Part shown: piece after piece, positions 1 through 5,135 of the stretch
Layout of the letters: the number at the start of each line of letters is the position of its first letter
Position numbering within the stretch: the stretch's first letter is position 1
Assembly (NCBI GenBank): GCA_001873075.1
Contig: MNYL01000115.1
Span: 1-5,262, forward strand
Reading direction: 5' to 3'
Source: Fibrobacteres bacterium CG2_30_45_31
Lineage (GTDB): Bacteria; Fibrobacterota; Fibrobacteria; Fibrobacterales; Fibrobacteraceae
Length of the DNA: 5,262 nt
Notes under the pieces: generated by a model
Database searches by the model: none
Told to the model about the DNA's origin: nothing
What the model saw: only the letters and a program-made list of their open reading frames with translations
Translations under genes and position numbers: made by a program

Positions 1-1390
1 TTGGGTTTGTAAGGATCTGTTCGCGTGGCCCTTGAAACAAAACTGTCCCGCCGAGTTCCCCTGCATGGGGACCCATTTCGACGATCCAATCAGCGCGGGT
101 GATGATACTCGGATGATGTTCTATAAGCACCAAAGTGTTGCCGTGATCGCGAATTTCACAGAGAACTTGCCAAAGTTTGTCCACATCCGTTTCGTAAAGA
201 CCACTGGCGGGTTCATCAAGGCAAATCAACATTCCGTTGAGGTGACCTGTGGCGAGTGGGGATAAGCGCAAGCGCTGAAGTTCTCCGCCGGAGAGTGTAT
301 TGCCCCCGCGGCCTGTGGTAAGGTAACCGATTCCTAGTTTTTCCACAGCCGCAATTCTATGCGCTAATGTTTCTAAAGTATTCTTGAGATGTTCTGGAGT
401 GTGCCCTTTGAAAAGTTCGGGTAAATTTTTACCTAGTTCGGTAAAGGACATGCAGAGAATATCTTTCCACGAGACCCCTTTGAAACTGGAGAAAAGTGGC
501 GTAGGGGCCAATCGAAAACCGTTGCAGGCTTTACAGGTTTTGTTGTTTTCATCAGAGCCGTTACCATGACAGATTTTGCAAGCCCCTTTGAGCGAGTAAG
601 GGGAGAAATCTCCAGGGACAATTTCGAGGGCGGTGTTGCCATGTTTTTCGCAGCGAGGAATAGTACTGTAGCGAATGCGCTTTCCATTGACATCAATAAT
701 GACTGTAGAGTGCGTGAGCTTGAGTGTGGCATCTACGGCTTCGGCGATGCGTGTACGGACGGCGTTCCGGATAATGATGCGATCGGTGACAATGTAAAAT
801 TCTTTGGGGACAATTTCATGTTCATTGTCGCGCAAATCTCCGAGAGAATAAGTGGTCGTATCGGCGATGGCCCTTGTGTAGCCTTGGGCGAGGAACACGG
901 CGGAGAGCATATCTAGATTTTTATTCTCAGAATCAATGGAAGCTAAAAATTGGAGGCGGGAACCTTCGGGGAACGTGGAAACTTCCCTGATAATTTCTTC
1001 TCGCTGGGTACTTTTCATGGGGTTTCCGCATTCAGGACATGCGGGTTCTGCAAAGTGGGCCCAGAGAATGCGCAAGGGCTGTTCACATTCTGAAAGGGAA
1101 AGCGCAGTGGATTTGGATGGTGCATCGCCGCGGGAAGCCGCAATCGCCAAACTCGGCCGGAGTCCTGTAGCAGAATCAATGGGGATATTCAATCGACCAC
1201 CCAAAACTTTTAAAGCAAAGGGACTGAGCGTTTCCAAGTAGCGACGCTGGCTTTCCCCGTGGAGTACATCCATGACAAGCGTGGATTTGCCACAGCCCGA
1301 AGGACCACAGACAACCGAAATCTGGTTGAGGGGAAAATCCGCATTGACAGATTTTAAGTTGTGGAGTGCCGCACCCCGTATGGAAATCAT
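1..1390 (-). CDS. uvrA: UvrA-like excinuclease ABC subunit A, N-terminal 463 residues (3' end beyond left edge)
   Basis: UvrA-family ATPase. Known role of the family: it recognises bulky DNA lesions and loads UvrB in nucleotide excision repair. Seen here: a UvrA-type start (residues 1-13, GAALHNLK), Walker A GPSGCGKST at 29-37, the family block QRRYLETLS at 48-56, and CPECG at 118-122 opening the region that corresponds to the UvrB-binding insertion (about 120-240). A zinc-site region follows at 247-274, then CKACNGFRL at 286-294, the ABC signature LSGGE at 366-370, Walker B LICLDEP at 388-394 and the H-loop IEHH at 423-426. The reading frame is open to the window edge, so only the first ABC module is visible; the usual protein has two modules in about 940 residues. 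The ATG overlaps the sfsA stop as ATGA, with a weak GGA five bases upstream. Oddities: the spacer between the zinc site and CKAC is about 12 residues, whereas canonical first modules have roughly 100, and one zinc-site cysteine is a histidine. It could be the housekeeping UvrA or a paralogue; the visible part cannot decide. Confidence 0.9.
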   Translation of the reverse strand, partial: MISIRGAALHNLKSVNADFPLNQISVVCGPSGCGKSTLVMDVLHGESQRRYLETLSPFALKVLGGRLNIPIDSATGLRPSLAIAASRGDAPSKSTALSLSECEQPLRILWAHFAEPACPECGNPMKSTQREEIIREVSTFPEGSRLQFLASIDSENKNLDMLSAVFLAQGYTRAIADTTTYSLGDLRDNEHEIVPKEFYIVTDRIIIRNAVRTRIAEAVDATLKLTHSTVIIDVNGKRIRYSTIPRCEKHGNTALEIVPGDFSPYSLKGACKICHGNGSDENNKTCKACNGFRLAPTPLFSSFKGVSWKDILCMSFTELGKNLPELFKGHTPEHLKNTLETLAHRIAAVEKLGIGYLTTGRGGNTLSGGELQRLRLSPLATGHLNGMLICLDEPASGLYETDVDKLWQVLCEIRDHGNTLVLIEHHPSIITRADWIVEMGPHAGELGGTVLFQGPREQILTNP

Positions 1391-2100
1391 TGTTTCCAAG
1401 GAAGTTTCCTCGCTATTTCAATATTCCAAATCCCATTCACTTCAAAGATAGCCGTTTGGTAAATCAAAAACTCAACTCCATTCGATTTTGCCATTTCGAC
1501 ACCCGCGGCATAAGCGGGGTCAATCTCTTTCGCGATATCAAAACAGTGTACATCGGTTCGATTGACTAAATATAGAATGCAGGCTCTCTCCCCTTGCCTC
1601 TTTAATGCCGAAAGCACTTGTAAATGTTTCAGTGCTCGGTCCGAAACCGCATCAGGGAAAAGAGCGATAGGCTCATCAGTGGCACGAAGTGTGATGTTTT
1701 TGACTTCGATCCACGTGATACTTTGATTGGGGAGAATCACTTTAAAATCTAGACGAGTGTGTGGGTCGACCACGCTTTCGGGACATATTTTTGACCCTAT
1801 CGGGATGCCTTCTATTTTACCTTGCGCTAACGCTTCCGCGACAATGGAATTCGCGCGTGCTGTGTTGACACAAGCGAAAGCTCCTGAAGTGAGTTTGAGA
1901 ATTTCTAGGGAGTACGGATATTTTCGGGTGGGGTTATTGGAAAGGCTAAGAAAAGCACAAGAACCTTTCCCAAGAAGACTCTTCATGGACCCCGTGTTAG
2001 CAAGGTGAGCGGTAAACGATTCCCCCTTGCAATGTACATCAGCCAAAAATCTTTTGCGGCGCCCCAAGAATTCAGCAGTGAGAAGAGAGCCTAATTGCAT
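1387..2100 (-). CDS. sfsA: SfsA family protein (sugar fermentation stimulation protein A homologue)
   Basis: A complete 237-residue SfsA, close to the usual length (about 230-240). The family has an N-terminal OB-like domain and a C-terminal PD-(D/E)XK nuclease-like domain. In Escherichia coli it was described as a DNA-binding protein affecting maltose metabolism; its biochemical role is not settled. Seen here: RKRFLADV at 15-22, NTGSM at 35-39, KYPYSLE at 60-66, GAFACVNTARAN at 73-84, and FPDAVSDRALKHL at 148-160. The nuclease-like core residues are present: RLDF with Asp118, then IEVK with Glu132 and Lys134. The start ATG is preceded by GGGAG, which lies inside a short perfect hairpin. The gene begins 21 bases after the preceding envelope-protein gene and its TGA overlaps the next ATG by four bases, so it is probably cotranscribed and coupled to the uvrA-like gene. 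Identification is secure from motif order; a sugar-related function here is not shown by the sequence. Confidence 0.97.
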   Translation of the reverse strand: MQLGSLLTAEFLGRRKRFLADVHCKGESFTAHLANTGSMKSLLGKGSCAFLSLSNNPTRKYPYSLEILKLTSGAFACVNTARANSIVAEALAQGKIEGIPIGSKICPESVVDPHTRLDFKVILPNQSITWIEVKNITLRATDEPIALFPDAVSDRALKHLQVLSALKRQGERACILYLVNRTDVHCFDIAKEIDPAYAAGVEMAKSNGVEFLIYQTAIFEVNGIWNIEIARKLPWKQ

Positions 2101-2105
2101 TGCCT

Positions 2106-2120
2106 ACTCCCAGTGGGAGT
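2106..2120 (-). promoter_or_regulatory. Perfect hairpin covering the sfsA ribosome binding site
   Basis: A perfect 6-bp inverted repeat, ACTCCC / GGGAGT with a three-base loop, fills most of the 21-base gap between the envelope-protein stop and the sfsA ATG. On the minus strand its 3' arm is GGGAGT, ending five bases before the ATG, and contains the only Shine-Dalgarno-like bases for sfsA. The stem could hide the ribosome site, so sfsA translation may depend on ribosomes arriving from the upstream gene. There is no T-run after it, so it does not look like an intrinsic terminator. The structure is seen; the role is inferred. Confidence 0.45.
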
Positions 2121-2121
2121 G

Positions 2122-2727
2122 TTATTTTTCACTCCAATAGAAAACAACTTCAGCAAATGGAGTATTAAAATCGGCATTCTCTAGGTTTTCATAATCAATT
2201 CCTAAGAAAAGACGGTAGCCACCGCCGATAGCGACTTGAAGGGCCTTGGTGATTTGATAATTAAAGTGGAGAGCCGCTTCTGCAATAAAGAATCCGTCTT
2301 TTGCCTGAGAGTCTTCAACGCCTTCTTCTTGAACATTCACGTAACCGCAACCGACTAAGAGTGGAATCGATATTGAAAATGCGTTTCGGTTGAATAGCTG
2401 AAGTTCCGCCATTGCACCAGCGGCATTGTAATCAATGTATTGGGCTTTATGGTTTGGAGCATCGTAATTTCTTGCATCGCTTGCAACAGTAGATCCCCAC
2501 ACGCCAGCACGTAAATTTTTATTGACTGAAACGCCACCACGGATGGTGAGAATCAAGGTTCCATCTTCCAACAAAAGAGCATTGCCACCACCGAAACCGA
2601 CAAACGCTTTGAGGTTTGGAGATTCCGTAACAGGAGCTTGTCCGTCTCCCGAAATCTCAGGAATACTTGCGAGTGCATGGACAGAGAAAAAGACAATTGC
2701 TGCGAAAATTTTGATTGCTGAATTCAT
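2122..2727 (-). CDS. Exported probable outer-membrane beta-barrel protein, unknown function
   Basis: Predicted 201-residue exported protein. The ATG at 2727 is chosen over an in-frame ATG at 2781 for three reasons: AGGAAA stands just before it; it begins a clear Sec signal peptide (one Lys at residue 6, hydrophobic 7-16, ALA cleavage site near residue 20); and the longer form would extend 58 bases into the upstream gene. The mature part has many alternating, glycine-rich strands that end in aromatic or aliphatic residues (for example around LKAFVGFGGGNALLL, SISIPLLVGCGYV, LQVAIGGGYRLFL and the final AEVVFYW), which suits a small outer-membrane beta-barrel of about eight strands. The last residue is Lys rather than the usual aromatic residue, with FYW five to three residues before the end of the chain. 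Its start overlaps the yihY stop as ATGA. I do not recognise a specific family; it could instead be a periplasmic beta-sandwich protein. Confidence 0.72.
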   Translation of the reverse strand: MNSAIKIFAAIVFFSVHALASIPEISGDGQAPVTESPNLKAFVGFGGGNALLLEDGTLILTIRGGVSVNKNLRAGVWGSTVASDARNYDAPNHKAQYIDYNAAGAMAELQLFNRNAFSISIPLLVGCGYVNVQEEGVEDSQAKDGFFIAEAALHFNYQITKALQVAIGGGYRLFLGIDYENLENADFNTPFAEVVFYWSEK

Positions 2728-3692
2728 AAGTTTCCTTTGGTTCCTACCCAATTCCAATGTTTTTTTGCAACGTTGGGCCAATTATAAATCGTCCAGACAA
2801 GGCAATTTCCATAAAGTACGATCGCCCAAAAGCCGAATACAAATAAAAGTACTAAAGGAATGAAGGCAAGCGATCCATAAAATAGGGACATTCGAGTAAA
2901 AAGATTGGTTTGGAGTTTCACTAAAATCAGGAGATAGGTGTAATTAGCAGCCCAAACGGCGATACTTACGCCAATGGAGGGCAAAAATAATTTTTTGTAA
3001 GAAATATCATCCACTCTTCTAAATGGGAGAAGGTAAATGGCTGCAAAAAGAAGAAGAATGATGACCACGTTGAGGGCAATTACCCAGAACGCTTCGATGA
3101 CGGTTCCTACATAATTGACAGGAAGACCATGACCGCCGATAGCGATTTGTAAAAGGGTTTCTTTGAATTGTGAAACGAATTTGGCAAAAAGGCCGATGCC
3201 GCCAGCTCCTAACAATAAAAGGGGCGTATAAGCAATAAGTTGTTTGGGGATAGATCGAGATACTTTATTTTCCCAAACGACGTTCATATTGGTTTCAAGA
3301 TTGCCAATCGCGAGAATGAAAGTAACAAATACGCTAATGGAGCCGATAAGGCCTAAATTGCTGAGTGAAATGGTTTCCGCATTTTGCAAAAGGGGCATAA
3401 TACGATCTAGGGGAAGATTCAAAGAGAAAAGACCGTTGAGGACAGGGAGATAGTCGCTAAAGAAGGTTCCTAGTCCAAGAGCGAGGGTAATGGCTGTGAG
3501 GAGAATAAGCAGTGGGATTACCGCGAGAAATGATGTGTAGGTCATGGCTGCAGCACGGATGGTTCCGTGGTAATACAAGAATGATTTGGTGGCGATGAGG
3601 ACTACCCGAAGTGGCGATGGCCAGTGGTGGGTTATAATATCAACCCTTTCTTCAAAAGTGGGGGTCCGTTTTTTGTTTTTTTTATCAATCAT
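2724..3692 (-). CDS. YihY/virulence factor BrkB family inner-membrane protein
   Basis: A 322-residue polytopic protein of the YihY/BrkB family, once misnamed ribonuclease BN. The family's molecular function is not established. Seen here: a basic cytoplasmic N-terminus (KKNKKR at 4-9), then about six hydrophobic segments near residues 49-75, 113-133, 151-171, 196-222, 236-260 and 275-303. Family hallmarks are present: the AAAMTYTSFLAVIPLL block at 47-62 (normally AxAFYxxLSLxPLL), NLGLIGS near 112-118 followed by an ETNMNVVW element at 133-140, the YLLPFRRV loop at 220-227 before the fifth helix, and SLFYGSLAFIPLVLLF at 269-284. It is slightly longer than typical members (about 280-300). The start at 3692 is the only reasonable one: no alternative start codon lies between it and the upstream in-frame stop. 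It has no good ribosome site at normal distance; a GAGGAG lies 22 bases upstream. It is the first gene of the minus-strand operon. Confidence 0.93.
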   Translation of the reverse strand: MIDKKNKKRTPTFEERVDIITHHWPSPLRVVLIATKSFLYYHGTIRAAAMTYTSFLAVIPLLILLTAITLALGLGTFFSDYLPVLNGLFSLNLPLDRIMPLLQNAETISLSNLGLIGSISVFVTFILAIGNLETNMNVVWENKVSRSIPKQLIAYTPLLLLGAGGIGLFAKFVSQFKETLLQIAIGGHGLPVNYVGTVIEAFWVIALNVVIILLLFAAIYLLPFRRVDDISYKKLFLPSIGVSIAVWAANYTYLLILVKLQTNLFTRMSLFYGSLAFIPLVLLFVFGFWAIVLYGNCLVWTIYNWPNVAKKHWNWVGTKGNL

Positions 3693-3815
3693 TGGGATAA
3701 AAATAATTAAAAGACTCCTCTGAGCTTACTTCAAACCCTTATAAAGATCCTTTTTGTAAATTTTGTTTTGGTGATTACAGAAAAAGACGTTATTTCCCCA
3801 ATAAAGGACTTTGTA
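3693..3815. promoter_or_regulatory. Divergent intergenic region, presumed promoters for both flanking units
   Basis: These 123 AT-rich bases separate the leftward yihY-led operon from the rightward lipoprotein gene, so promoters for both must lie here or inside the gene starts. TATAA-like tracts occur around 3738-3745 on both strands, but I see no -35 box at standard spacing for either direction and cannot assign a specific promoter. GAGGAG (minus strand, 3715-3720) is too far from the yihY start to serve as a normal ribosome site. On the plus strand AAGGA at 3804-3808, seven bases before the ATG at 3816, is a good ribosome site and fixes the start of the lipoprotein gene. Confidence 0.4.
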
Positions 3816-4730
3816 ATGTTTTTTCGCTTCAAGTCTTGGTTTTTATTCGCCATGAGTCTTTTCCTTGTGGATTGTGGCGGAGAATGGACGTCTTCTGATA
3901 ATTCAGAGGCTTATTCCTGCGACTTGGGAGATTGGTCGGGAGGAACGCCTTCCAGATTAGCGGTTTCGGGAGATGCAGAAACTGTCTACGTATTGGATAA
4001 TTATTCAACGGTTTATCGCTATGGGGTCAATGCAGCGCGGAAATGTGCTTATGAGTTGGATCGTTCGGTAACGACAGATGGGGCGATTACTCTTTCCGGT
4101 TTTGCGGACGACATCGCCCTTGCGGGGACTTTTCTTTACTATAACAATGGTATTCGTATTAATCGCTATGACGATGATGCCTGGTCCTGCGATGTGACCA
4201 CCCATTCGATGGCTGTTCAAGCTTCTTCTATGGTGGTGGGGAAGACGGCAGGACTGGAAGATTATGACTTTAGCTCTACAGGCTGTACGAAGCAATCCAC
4301 TTCTTTTTCTGGTGTCACACGAGTGCATACGGTGGCCGCCAATGCATCCATTGTAGTGACTGCGGAATCGGTTACGGGGGTGAGTGACCCTCCGACGAGT
4401 ATTTCTATTTATGATCGTTCGACGGGGTCTGTGAGTTATCGCTCTGCGTTATCGGCCAATGAAGATAGCGAAATGCATTTTTGCTCTGCGACCCGCTTGC
4501 GTTTGGGGAGTTCTTACATACTGCTTCTGGATGCGGAGTGTGGAAATCTGGGCGTTTTTGACTATCAGGGAACCTTTGTCCACAGGTTAGACCTTGCGGA
4601 TCTGGGTATTCGAAGCGTTGCTGATATTGCGGTCGTGGGGGATGTTCTGTATATTCTGAATGGAAGTTCCTATCATCCCCTTTATAGACTTGATTTTTCG
4701 ACTTATTCGTGGGAAAACGAGACATTGTAA
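3816..4730 (+). CDS. Probable lipoprotein with beta-propeller-like repeats, unknown function
   Basis: A 304-residue protein I do not recognise. The ATG at 3816 is preferred to in-frame TTG/GTG codons at 3768/3771 because AAGGA lies seven bases upstream and it starts a short lipoprotein-type signal sequence: Arg4 and Lys6, hydrophobic 8-18, then LVDC with Cys20 followed by GG. Aspartate just before the cysteine is unusual in a lipobox, so lipidation is likely but not certain. The mature part is acidic, rich in Ser, Thr, Tyr and Gly, and shows repeated strand-turn-strand units about 40-50 residues apart: VYVLDNYSTVYRY (57-69), LYYNNGIRINRYD (107-119), ISIYDRSTG (196-204), YILLLDAECGNLGVFDY (234-250) and LYILNGSSYHPLYRLD (278-293). 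This pattern suits a six-bladed NHL/WD-like beta-propeller on the cell surface or in the periplasm. Six cysteines besides Cys20 (35, 77, 125, 157, 223, 242) could form disulfides. It stands alone as a transcription unit and no catalytic motif is visible. Confidence 0.75.
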   Translation: MFFRFKSWFLFAMSLFLVDCGGEWTSSDNSEAYSCDLGDWSGGTPSRLAVSGDAETVYVLDNYSTVYRYGVNAARKCAYELDRSVTTDGAITLSGFADDIALAGTFLYYNNGIRINRYDDDAWSCDVTTHSMAVQASSMVVGKTAGLEDYDFSSTGCTKQSTSFSGVTRVHTVAANASIVVTAESVTGVSDPPTSISIYDRSTGSVSYRSALSANEDSEMHFCSATRLRLGSSYILLLDAECGNLGVFDYQGTFVHRLDLADLGIRSVADIAVVGDVLYILNGSSYHPLYRLDFSTYSWENETL

Positions 4731-4811
4731 ACGAGATCTGTGTAAATCTTTTATCAGAAAGCGGACAGCAAAAAGACATTATTTTTTGATATTGATAAGA
4801 ACTCCCAAACT

Positions 4812-4827
4812 GTGGACGAATATTGAT
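4812..4827 (+). repeat. Direct repeat, outer copy (matches the centre of the palindromic element)
   Basis: GACGAATATTGAT at 4815-4827 is exactly repeated at 4901-4913, 86 bases downstream in the same orientation. Including the preceding bases, GTGGACGAATATTGAT here differs from GTGACGAATATTGAT at 4899-4913 only by one extra G. The outer copy ends just before the TAAA flanking the element; the inner copy forms the left arm and loop of its central hairpin. Confidence 0.7.
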
Positions 4828-4831
4828 TAAA
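4828..4831. repeat. Left copy of putative target-site duplication (TAAA)
   Basis: TAAA lies immediately outside the left terminal repeat and is repeated at 4993-4996 immediately outside the right one. Four AT-only bases in AT-rich DNA can match by chance, so alone this is weak; it gains weight from sitting exactly at both ends of the inverted repeats. Confidence 0.45.
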
Positions 4832-4992
4832 GGGCCCCTCTAAAAATTGGTTTGCGAGAGACAAAATCGAATTGATCAAGCAAGAGCAGGCGTGAGAAGT
4901 GACGAATATTGATGATATTTGCCACTTTGAACAACGTACTATTGCGAAGTATCAAGGCGATTTTGGCCGCGAATGAATTTTTAGAGGTGTCC
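4832..4992. mobile_element. MITE-like 161-bp imperfect palindrome with terminal inverted repeats
   Basis: Terminal repeats at 4832-4856 and 4968-4992 match in inverted orientation at 20 of 25 positions, including an exact 12-base core CCTCTAAAAATT (4837-4848; inverted at 4976-4987). The symmetry continues inward. AAAATCGAATTGAT at 4863-4876 pairs with 4951-4964 at 12 of 14 positions, and a central hairpin has 13-base arms at 4897-4909 and 4915-4927 (11 of 13) around the loop TGATG. TAAA directly flanks both ends (4828-4831 and 4993-4996), as expected for a target-site duplication. There is no transposase and no coding capacity, so if mobile it would need a transposase in trans. I cannot assign it to a particular IS family. 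It could instead be a structured regulatory RNA or a REP-like repeat, but paired terminal repeats with a flanking duplication favour a MITE. Confidence 0.62.
4899..4913 (+). repeat. Direct repeat, inner copy (central hairpin of the palindromic element)
   Basis: GTGACGAATATTGAT is the partner of 4812-4827. It lies in the left arm and loop of the element's central stem-loop. A 13-base exact match over this distance is unlikely by chance even in AT-rich DNA. Confidence 0.7.
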
Positions 4993-4996
4993 TAAA
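4993..4996. repeat. Right copy of putative target-site duplication (TAAA)
   Basis: This is the partner of TAAA at 4828-4831, directly adjoining the outer end of the right terminal repeat, which finishes GGTGTCC at 4992. The element boundary could shift by a base or so, since the left end reads AAAGGG and the right end TCCTAAA. Confidence 0.45.
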
Positions 4997-5135
4997 TATT
5001 AAAGCAAAATGGTTGTCTCTTGTTGTAAGTATGTAAAAACAATAAATTATTGTGGACTTTTAATTGAAATAATATTCCTGTTTGATTAGTTTTGTGAACG
5101 CACGGAATGGGCTGTGTGTACGATGGGGTTCTGTT
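4997..5135 (+). promoter_or_regulatory. Upstream region of the PL11 gene
   Basis: 139 AT-rich bases lie between the palindromic element and the PL11 start. Any promoter should be here or in the element. TTGAAA at 5064-5069 resembles a -35 box, but the hexamer 17 bases further on is a poor -10, so no promoter is assigned with confidence. GATGGGG at 5122-5128, seven bases before the ATG at 5136, is the likely ribosome site. The ATG at 5123 opens a frame that stops after seven codons. Confidence 0.4.
5039..5053. promoter_or_regulatory. Perfect 15-bp palindrome, possible operator
   Basis: ACAATAA-A-TTATTGT is a perfect inverted repeat with one central base, 82 bases before the PL11 start. The size and symmetry suit a dimeric regulator site. 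It is AT-only apart from the outer C/G pair, so it is a poor terminator candidate. No regulator gene is visible nearby, so the role is inferred. Confidence 0.4.

Larger units (their letters stand above)
4731..4831. other. Non-coding spacer after the lipoprotein gene
   Basis: This AT-rich spacer has no credible ORF. AAAAA...TTTTTT at 4770-4787 is a possible but GC-free stem and is too weak to call a terminator. I found no other convincing terminator for the lipoprotein gene. The last part (4812-4827) contains a near-copy of sequence found in the centre of the neighbouring palindromic element. Confidence 0.4.

Noticed and set aside
32..1241. Several open frames on the plus strand and one on the minus strand inside the first 1.3 kb
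   Set aside because: All lie in wrong frames across the uvrA-like coding sequence, whose motifs are continuous on the minus strand.
1387..1390. ATGA overlap as a possible frameshift joining sfsA and the uvrA-like gene
   Set aside because: Both proteins have complete family-typical ends at this point, so this is normal stop/start overlap, not a broken fusion.
2728..2781. Longer form of the beta-barrel gene starting at 2781
   Set aside because: It adds 18 basic residues ahead of a clear signal peptide and overlaps yihY by 58 bases; ATG 2727 has its own AGGAAA.
3768..3815. Earlier in-frame TTG (3768) or GTG (3771) start for the lipoprotein gene
   Set aside because: This would place 16 polar and charged residues before the signal sequence and lacks a ribosome site; AAGGA before ATG 3816 is far better.
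4005..4779. Minus-strand open frames of 107 and 124 codons
   Set aside because: They are shadows of the plus-strand lipoprotein gene, with Arg/Pro/His-rich translations and no family resemblance.
4770..4787. A-run/T-run stem as an intrinsic terminator for the lipoprotein gene
   Set aside because: The stem is only A-T pairs with no GC-rich part, so it would be too unstable.
4897..4927. Central hairpin of the element as a simple terminator
   Set aside because: No T-run follows on either strand, and the symmetry extends across the whole 161 bp, which fits a mobile-element palindrome better.
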